From Herpomyces periplanetae (taxonomy: Eukaryota > Ascomycota > Laboulbeniomycetes > Herpomycetales > Herpomycetaceae), in contig WMKJ01000007.1 in assembly GCA_009733715.1 (NCBI GenBank), forward strand, positions 124,001 to 188,000: 64,000 nt of DNA, given 5' to 3'. The first letter of the stretch is position 1. Each line of letters opens with the position of its first letter. The notes under the pieces are model-generated. The model was not told the origin of the DNA. It worked only from the letters and a program-made list of their open reading frames with translations, and did no database searches. The translations under genes and the position numbers were made by a program. Shown here in pieces: positions 56,044 through 64,000 of this stretch.

Positions 56044-57900
56044 GTCTATAAGATAAATTGTATGAAGTGTAGTAAGGGAAGAGTGGAAATGAAGTATGAT
56101 GAAGGACTTCAAATAAGGGAAACAATAATGATTAAAAAAAGGAAAGCAAAACTTTAGGGATGAAAACGTAAATAGAAAGTGGTAGAAGTTGCGAGAAGTT
56201 AGAAAGGAAAAAATGAGCTAAGGATGATGTGATGCACGATCAACGATTTCCAGGATGCTAAGCAGGATAGAAAAGAAAACTGCTTCCAATCAATTATTCC
56301 AGACTTTCAAGGAAGAAAGACGGGAGAAATAATAGAGCAGGCCGGGAAGGTGAAAGGCGAATCTGAGACAGGCCAAATATTAATGAGAAGAGATTTCTTA
56401 TCTCCGGTCAATTCAAACGCATGAGCGCGCGCTTGGTTAACTTATGGATAAAATGAACGTTGAAAACTGATATAAAAGGGAGAGCGGTGGTGGGGAAGAA
56501 TATGTTTGAGAAGAGGAAATGCCAAGTGGCTAGAGCACGCAAGCTTCCGAAACCGAAGATTTTCTAAGCAAAGTTTCAAATGAGAGTTGGCGAATCTAAA
56601 GAAGTAGGATGATAAAATAAGCGAATTTTAGTGAACAACAAAGTAACGTAAGAAACGAACAACGATGCTGATTGAAGCAGATAGGGTCCAACCGTAAGGA
56701 CAGGGCTGAATTAGAGGTGATGAAGTTCTAGGGCAAAGAAAGGTAAAAGTAGTATGTTTAAAAGATTAAATGGAGTAAGAAAGCTCGGCGAAGGAACGAA
56801 CCGGCAGCGGGTTATGTCCTAGAAAGGGCAAGAAAATGGGGAGAAAGGTGCAGAGCGTAGCAAAAAGCGAGGGCGTAAGAGTGGTTCTGAGTGCGGCGAC
56901 AGCTGTAGTTATATGCTAACGGGCACGAGTAAATTTTAGCAAATCCGGCAAAATAAATCAACCAAAATAATGATAGGCGCGGCGCAGTCTGGATTAGCAG
57001 GAAGAGGGGGGGTATGCAAGGTGGCGATAATGTTAGGAGACTGATGAAAATGCAACGAGGAAGCAACGCAAAAAGCGTGCAAAAGAAGAATGATAGGAAG
57101 AGAAAAGCAGGTTTAAAGGTATTAAAAGTAAAAAAATAAGCGAGATGACAATAATAAACTGAAGGGGGGTGTGGGAAAAGTGTGCGGGGGCAGAAGATTA
57201 AATAAGAAAAGGCGAAGTAATGTAGCGCACAGTACTAGTAAGAGTAGACTGAGCGATGCGCGGGATGGGATAAGGTAAGCGGAAACTAGGAGATAGAGCA
57301 GAAACAAGGCTGGACGAGCGATAATGGAGGGAAGAAGGATAGTGGTGGTGGGAGTGGAAGAGAATATGGGAAGGAAAATATTTGGTGGAGGGAGAAGGGG
57401 ATGGGATATTGAAGCAAGCAGAAATGTAGAAGAGAAGGAAGGAAATGATGAAATGAGGTAAAATAAAAAAGTAATTAAATGAAATAGAAACTGGAGGTTT
57501 CTATGGAAAAAGTGCGGCGGAGAAGACTTATATAGTGGTGGAGGGAAGAACGGGGAAGCAACAACGAGTAAAATGGTAAAATGTTGAGAAAAAGCAAGTT
57601 GCTAATGTGTCCATAAAAAGAAGGAGCATAGGTGAAGGGAAAACGTGGATGGGAGAAGACGAGATAAGGACTAGGAAGGAAGCAATTGAATTAGGAAAGA
57701 TGACCTGGGTGATTTAGAGGTAAAAGGAAGGAGGAACCAACAATAGTACGATTTAACTGGAAGTAAGGGATGTGGTGAAGCCTGGGATGAGTTAATTGGT
57801 GAGATATAATTGGTCAGTGAATGGGAGAGGCCAATTAGGGATGGTTATGGTTGGTTAATTGGTAGAGGTGAGGAAAACGGATAATGGAATATTATGGCCT
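56044..57900 (-). promoter_or_regulatory. Pyrimidine-rich leader and promoter of the Whi3-like gene
   Basis: The minus (sense) strand is strongly CT-rich for about 1.85 kb, seen as GAAGGA/GGGAGA-type purine runs on +. A TATATAAG box on the minus strand at 57527-57534 could drive a 5' leader of about 1.4 kb. Short frames inside (such as 57122-57307) are CT-repeat artefacts. Confidence 0.5.
57527..57534 (-). promoter_or_regulatory. Candidate TATA box of the Whi3-like gene
   Basis: TATATAAG on the minus strand, about 1.48 kb upstream of the ATG at 56043. Placement only; no other evidence. Confidence 0.35.
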
Positions 57901-60900
57901 AATTAGTTAAGTTACAACGAAGAAAGTTACTGGGAGGAATGGTTTGAGTTTGGCGAAAAAAGTTAGTAAAGATGATAGGAGTGTGTTCGACGGTACATTT
58001 AGGATGAACGTAAGCATGAATATTAGCAATACCAAGTTTGGTGTTCGATTGATTGGGTAGAAAAGAGTCTACAGTAGTAACGAGTATGACAGTTTGTGTG
58101 TGCGTGTGTGTGCGTGTGTGTGTGTGTGTGTTGTAAAGTTCGATGCTTGCTCGGGTAAATATGAGATTAAAAAGGGCATGATGGGGTAGAGGGTGGTTTA
58201 GCGAAAAATATGGTAAATTTTAGCAGTTAAACAAGGCTACCTCGTTTACGCGTGCATGTTAATATTGGATTGAGGCATGACTTTCCTGGCTGGTGGGCAG
58301 GTAAGCAGGCTGGCAGGTGTAGGGAGGTAGCGTGATGATTATGTCTGTAGGTAGTTAGGTGGGTAGAATTTTACATAGGTAGCCTAGTTCCAGCTCCAGC
58401 AGTGATTACCTAGCAGTAATGATACGGACTAGGGTATCAATAAATAGTGTTAGCATTGTTAATATAGGGCAAATTTAGCAGGGAGTGATTAATGTATACG
58501 ATTAACCCAGCGTCGGCCCAAGAGGGAAAATTGCACAACATTATTCTGCCTGTAGCTATTGTAGTAGTGGTGGATTACTCTGGCGATTTAATAGATGGGA
58601 ATAGAAATGGAAACACGACTGGTTTAGGATTACTGTTGGCAGCGCAATTGCTACAGTATACTTAGAATTATAACGAAAAAACGAGTAGTTAGTTTTACAG
58701 GGTATTTTTACCGTAGTAGAAGGAAAATAGAAAAACGATGAGGGAATTGCCTCGAGATATTTTTACTGACAAGATTGGAGAGCTTTTATGGATCCAGCTT
58801 TAAATGAAGTATCTAGAGGGCGTGGCGCTTGTTCGCGTATGTGCGTATAGAAATAGTATGAATTGCGGGAAAATATGATATCACTACTTAATTTGAGTAA
58901 ATTTTGAGGCAATAAGTCCCTCACTACATATAACCCCGGTAGAGTAAAAAATCACGTGAGCCTTTTGGCGTGAGGACCCTAATTGTGATGGTGCCGTCAT
59001 TTTGGTTAATGCGGGAGTTGGGATTATTAGTGATAGTGTTAGTAATGCTGATATAGGTGCGGAAGAAGGGATTGCTGAGAATTTTACGGCTACGGTATAG
59101 CAGCGATTGCAATTGCATTTGCAACTATAATTGCGAATCAGCGAATTTTAATGACCTTATAGAGAGTAACTAGGTAAGCATTCCACATTCAAAGAAATTG
59201 TATCCATACAAGCGAGGACGCACACGCGCCTACAAATTTACCCCCAAATGCCAATTTTAACTGTGACGTTATTTTCCACATTAGAAAAATTTGCGAGCCA
59301 GATAATGTAAGTTTGTGGGACTTATTATTAATAAACGTTGAAAGCTAAGCGAGATCACGGACTTGGTGCCTCGGAGAATTAAGAATCCGATGGGAAGCGA
59401 CACTTAGCTTCAGCGAACTCGACACGGCGGCCGAGGGTATCGAGATGGAATGATGTGGAGGAGGATGGGGATGTGGATAATAGCTTGGGTGTGGATGCAG
59501 ATGGGGAATGGATGACCAGTGGGTAGTATTTTCATGTAGCTTACTAGAACATTTGCAAGCCAATTCTAGGTATATCATGTTTTTCAAACGTTTCAAGACG
59601 ATTAAATCACGTATGGTATTCACCTTCATACATAACATGATCGCACGTCTGAGAATTAGATCGGAATGTTATCCATACTTACACGTTCGTTATAGCACAC
59701 TATTTTTCTTACTTGAATCTCATATTGCTCGATTTTATCGCTTTGCCTTAATCGTTATATGTGACACAAGTGGAATTTTGTTCCCCTTTTGCACAAACGA
59801 GAATCCTCGCATAATAACTTAATTCTCTATGCAATTTTGAGTCATGGAGATTCCCGTTTATGCCGTTTCACTTTTTCGATTTAACGATCTTATCGTAGAA
59901 TGACTCACGAACTTCGTCTCGCCCTGTGCCTAAACTGAGAAACATGTAAACGGGAAGTACACTCACAGGTTCATTAACAGGGAAAAACAAGACAAATTTC
60001 AATCCTTGTCAATCATGAAACTGTATAGAAAGGTAATATTCTCTTGTAACTCATCAAGTACTTAATCAACTGTATCAATGATAAATGTTTAACGGTAATT
60101 ATATAGACCGATTTACAAATTTTGATCATCATACTTGACCCAATCGGCTTTGCCCTGTGCATAACGAAGTATGAACAGTTTGTATTTACATGCAGCGTTG
60201 TAGCATTGATAGCTTGGTGTATACATATTAAATTGTTGTCCGTTGTAGATGGCAAGTAAGACGTTGGGGAAAGGGAAAGTGACTAATAAATGGGATTACG
60301 AAGCGACGAATTTTGAGAAGTGGAATTTTTATAATAGGATAAAGGCACTATAGATGAATGATTGTAGATTTTAAACGGTAGAGTGAACCTTATGCAAGTT
60401 AAAGACGTATAGGAGTGGTTAAAAGCCGGAGAAAAAAGCATCGAGGTAAGTTTATGTTAGTATGGTACAAAGTATGGGGGCATCCATATGAAACAGCCGA
60501 GTTAGACGAATGAACGCTGTATTAATAAGTACAATGTGTTTAACAGACCCTTGAATACAAACGAGATATAAGTGTGAATGAAGGGTGTATACAAAAACGT
60601 CTCTGGCGAGGTTAGAAAGGTTGGTTGGAAGAATGTATAGAAATGGTGGATGAATCAGGTCGAATTATTCATTAACTTGACAGTTAACAGTATCATGAGA
60701 AGGGTAAATAGAATAGGCTATTGTATAAAAATTATGAATCGGACAAGAAGTGAGTTATACCCGGGATTTTACGGGAAAAGATTACGCAGTTTCCACATTC
60801 AAAGTAATGTAAACACGAATAAGGGGACGAGTATAACTGGACGGATGGGCTAGGTTTAGATTAATGAATACATCTTACCAATCACCCGGGCAAATCGTAC

Positions 60901-62280
60901 GCCAATCGGGCTGGATGTCTGCAATGCGACGCGTAGTAGTCTTGGGGATGAGGGGCTTCGAGAGATTGATTCTATTAGATTTTCAAACTTCGTTTGCGTA
61001 TTCAGGTAGTCTTTGTGAGGGAGAATATACGAATGGATTATGTAGTTGCATAAAGTGGACGATGCATTGGATGCAAATGAACGAATAACAATGAAGGAAA
61101 AGTGTGAAAATACAAACAATTTAAGTAAAGTAAGAGGTCAGTAAGCGTGAATTTACGATGTAGGGTGTTGTGTTGGTTAGTTGGCATACGGGAAGATTAG
61201 TGTAGAGTAGTACGGTATAATATAGTTAAATACTTATATTATCTTAGTTGTTTGCAACGCTCTGTTGTTAACATAACCGAATAAACCGATCGACAGATTT
61301 GTCTTTACAAAACCAAGCATCGTCGATAGTCTCATTAGATGCGGAGTATGCAAGTGGTTAGACTGTTGGAGGAACTAAGACAATATTACTCGATAGCCAG
61401 GCATATCAGGTCCATATAACACCAACTCAATCCTCGTTGAGTTGTTGTAAATTAAACAGATAAAAGGAGTCGATGGACTGACGACTGGACGATTCCACTA
61501 AGCTATACTCCCGATAGTTGAGCAAGCCATTTAGTTTAAAATTCTTAGTCATTGATAAAATCAATGCGAAGTAACTTTTCGTATGATGCATATGGATTAC
61601 CGTGGACATGAGGTGTAAAGTTGAAATAACCGAGAAGAGGAATTTTGTGTAGGGTAGGGTTTAGTGAATATAAGGGGGAACAAATTACCGGGAGAACATT
61701 CCTGTAATTATCTAAAAAGTGATTTTGGCGATACTTTTATAGAGACGTAGCTGAAATACTTGAATATTTGATATTTACAAGTGTATAGTTTTATGCTGTA
61801 CTGTGCTGTATTGTACGAGTCATTACTATCGATTATCGGCACCGACAATTCCCTGCCTTCGGAATCACATTCGCCATATCATCACATAACTTTTCAACTA
61901 TTTTGTGATTTACGATGGAAAACTTCCCATTTAGGCAAACAGTATGATTGATATAATGGACTTAGTGTAACATTACTACTATATATGAAATGTAAGAGGA
62001 GAATCCTTTTAGCTAATATCTACAATAGAATAACATACCTGATTTTCAATGAATGATTATCCGCTAAAAGTAATAATTTTGACATTGAGTGTGCAAATGG
62101 CATTGTAAGCGGTTAATCATTGTCAATATATCCATTCATTAGCTAACCCTAGCCCAAATCCTGATTTATAGCCACATTGCCCGCCCGGTCAAGTTGCCAC
62201 CCTTAATTGGTGCTTGTCCAATTTTTCCCTTGCCACTTGGGATCCTTTTCATCCTTTGCCTAGTTATACTAACAACACCA
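57901..62280. other. Gene-free centre of the right-hand spacer
   Basis: 4.4 kb, AT-rich, no frame above 105 codons and no recognisable family or RNA gene. Includes a TCACGTGA palindrome at 58952-58959 and a (GT)n microsatellite at 58094-58132. Confidence 0.5.
58094..58132. repeat. GT microsatellite
   Basis: Interrupted (GT)n with two GC steps, about 39 bases. Confidence 0.85.
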
Positions 62281-64000
62281 CGAATCCTATATATAAATCA
62301 ATGTAAACTCTAATTCTCCGGTAAATTAACTGGACAACCATTAGTTAGAAAATGTACACTGTACGATGTCATACCATGCCGTACCATGCCATTCCATACC
62401 TAGTCAATCCATCCACCCAGAACTTTACCTTTTGTTTTAAACGCTTTTCATCATCTCATCCTCACCTTCTCCCACCCGAACCGTCTCGTCTCATCCCTCC
62501 AATAGGCTGTATTTCGTCTGATTGCTTACCTTTAGTTTCCAACTCATCTTCAAAATTAATCCTCCCCTAATACTCCGATAATTACCCGGTTCTTCGACTT
62601 TCGGCAACTCTCCGGCACTACCCCCTCAGGCCACGGTCGCACTTCCCCTAGTGCCAGAACCCTCCTTCCTGTCCCGCCTGCCCCATCTTGCTCCCCTTCA
62701 CGTGCTGCCCCTTCGGAACTTCGTTTTTTCCGTGCTCGCTACATTTTCGCGATTTTAACATGTCTTCGCACATTTTACTTATTTCGTACATTTTTTTCAT
62801 TTTCTTTCAATTTTTAATAGTTTCTTCCTTTTCCTACTTGTCCATAAAGTCTTACAATGTTTAAAATCCCCTCCGTTTCTTTAATTTCCCCGTTCACCAA
62901 TCATGTTCTCTCAATGGTTAAATTTAATTGCCCCATTCTCCCTCACTACTTTTCTCCCCAAACCTTTCCATTTTTCAATCTCTTCTTTTCATAAAATTCC
63001 CTGCTACAGTTTATATCATATCTCGGCCCCTCCAAGAGATTTCTACCTATTTTACTATTATTGAATGTTCAGTGTGATCAATATCCACGAATCACACCCG
63101 CACTCACGCACACATGCACATAAACATGCACATATACACTTTATCTTCCAAATTCCTCTCCTAACACCGGTTTATTACTTGTTAACATTACCCCTTTGTC
63201 GGCATTAATTGGCCACATTCATTTCTCAAATATAATAATTCTCTTTTATTCATACGGCCATGTCGGATACATGCAGTACTCTAAAATTAAATTTTATTAT
63301 CTTCCATCTTAACCTCGTCCCTCTTAACTCTTTCTACCTTTTCTTTACTGCTTTCCCTCCTTGCGTTGTGCTTTATCCTTAAATTTTCAGCTATTTTCTG
63401 CATCATCTTGCTTCCATGTTCATTCGTCCTTCTCCACTCGTCGCCTTTTCATCCCATCTATACATTTCCTTCTTTCATTAGCCACCATTATCTTTCTTTC
63501 TTACTCCCGTCCATTCACAATTTTTCTCACACTTTGTACACTATACTGCTTTGCCCTGCTGATCGACAATATTCAATGAATTATTCCCCACAAGGAGATG
63601 GTTTCATGAAACGTACCGCTGTTCCGTGTATTGCACCCCATTTTTGACCGTGCTCATCCTTCTTTACTTTCTTCACCAATCATTCACCTTTCAATCTCCC
63701 TCCCTTCGTTAAGCTGACAAAGTCCATTCATCGGAAACCTTGAATCATTGTCTACTAATAGTCTTTTCTGCTAACAAACTACCCCTCCGGCATACCCTGT
63801 GCTTACTTTGATTCATACCTCTGCCAACTTAACCGTTCTATTGCCCTTAACATCTGTTATTACCTAACCCAATATCCTTTCATTCTGGCTACATTTCCCC
63901 TACCTTTAATATTATCGACCTTGTATTAGCATTTTCATCGTAAGTTGTATCTTGTGTACGTATGCGGCGCGTGAAAGTTCAACGTTATTGTTCTTACCAT
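62281..64000 (+). promoter_or_regulatory. Pyrimidine-rich promoter or leader of a gene beyond the right edge
   Basis: TATATATAAA at 62288-62297 is followed by about 1.65 kb that is strongly C/T-rich on +, the mirror image of the Whi3-like leader. No coding frame is supported up to base 64000, so any gene starts outside. Contains CACGTG at 62699-62704 and a short TACCATGCC-type repeat at 62371-62400. Confidence 0.4.

Noticed and set aside
62355-63650. Several short plus-strand frames near the right edge
   Set aside because: Ser/Pro/Phe/Leu-rich products of a pyrimidine-rich leader; no conserved motif.

Overview
The window looks like nuclear DNA of a fungus. Reasons: short GT-AG introns (mostly 50-120 bases, often with a CTAAC-type branch site), AT-rich spacers, and a fungal gene set: a cell-wall-integrity MAPKK (MKK1/2 type), an RSR1/Rap-type polarity GTPase, a Whi3/Scw1-type RNA-binding protein, mitoribosomal mS45/Bot1p, a Gfd2-like exonuclease domain and a fungal-type ING protein. 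A complex I assembly factor, dynactin p62, Gemin2, antizyme and an Hrr1/ZNFX1-type RNAi helicase argue against a budding yeast. A filamentous or otherwise non-Saccharomycotina lineage fits best, possibly ascomycete; the exact group cannot be settled from the sequence alone.

Eighteen genes were modelled, most with exon boundaries worked out by hand from reading phase and family alignment recalled from memory. Order: RPL10A (-, runs off the left edge), NAXE (+), a conserved fungal protein of unknown function (-), GEMIN2 (+), MKK (-), antizyme OAZ (+), ATG14 (-), RSR1 (+), a 1,318-residue orphan (-), SMC3 (+), dynactin p62 (-), NDUFAF5 (+), CBR1 (+), Gfd2-like (-), ING-type PHD protein (+), Hrr1/ZNFX1-like helicase (+), mS45 (-), Whi3/Scw1-like (-).

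Genes are packed at 0-6, 6.7-9.4, 13.2-15.4, 20.6-27, 30.3-45.6 and 46.8-56 kb. They are separated by gene-free spacers of 1.3-8 kb. The largest spacer (56-64 kb) is flanked by two stretches of opposite strand asymmetry: purine-rich on + near the Whi3-like gene, pyrimidine-rich on + at the right edge. Each has a TATA-like box, so they look like long CT-rich leaders of two divergent genes.

The most striking system is the antizyme gene. Its first 66-codon frame ends in Trp-Cys-Ser followed by UGA, the +1 frameshift cassette of animal and fungal antizymes. The +1 frame is then open and, after one intron, encodes the antizyme domain. Two strong hairpins lie just downstream, and the last codons overlap the convergent ATG14 frame by 24 bases. 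Other points of note are a 10-base microexon and a 330-residue CAAX-less tail in RSR1, low-complexity insertions in the SMC3 ATPase head, and a disordered tail on the Hrr1-like helicase. No operons, CRISPR arrays, rRNA or tRNA genes, or recognisable transposons or virus-derived elements were found.
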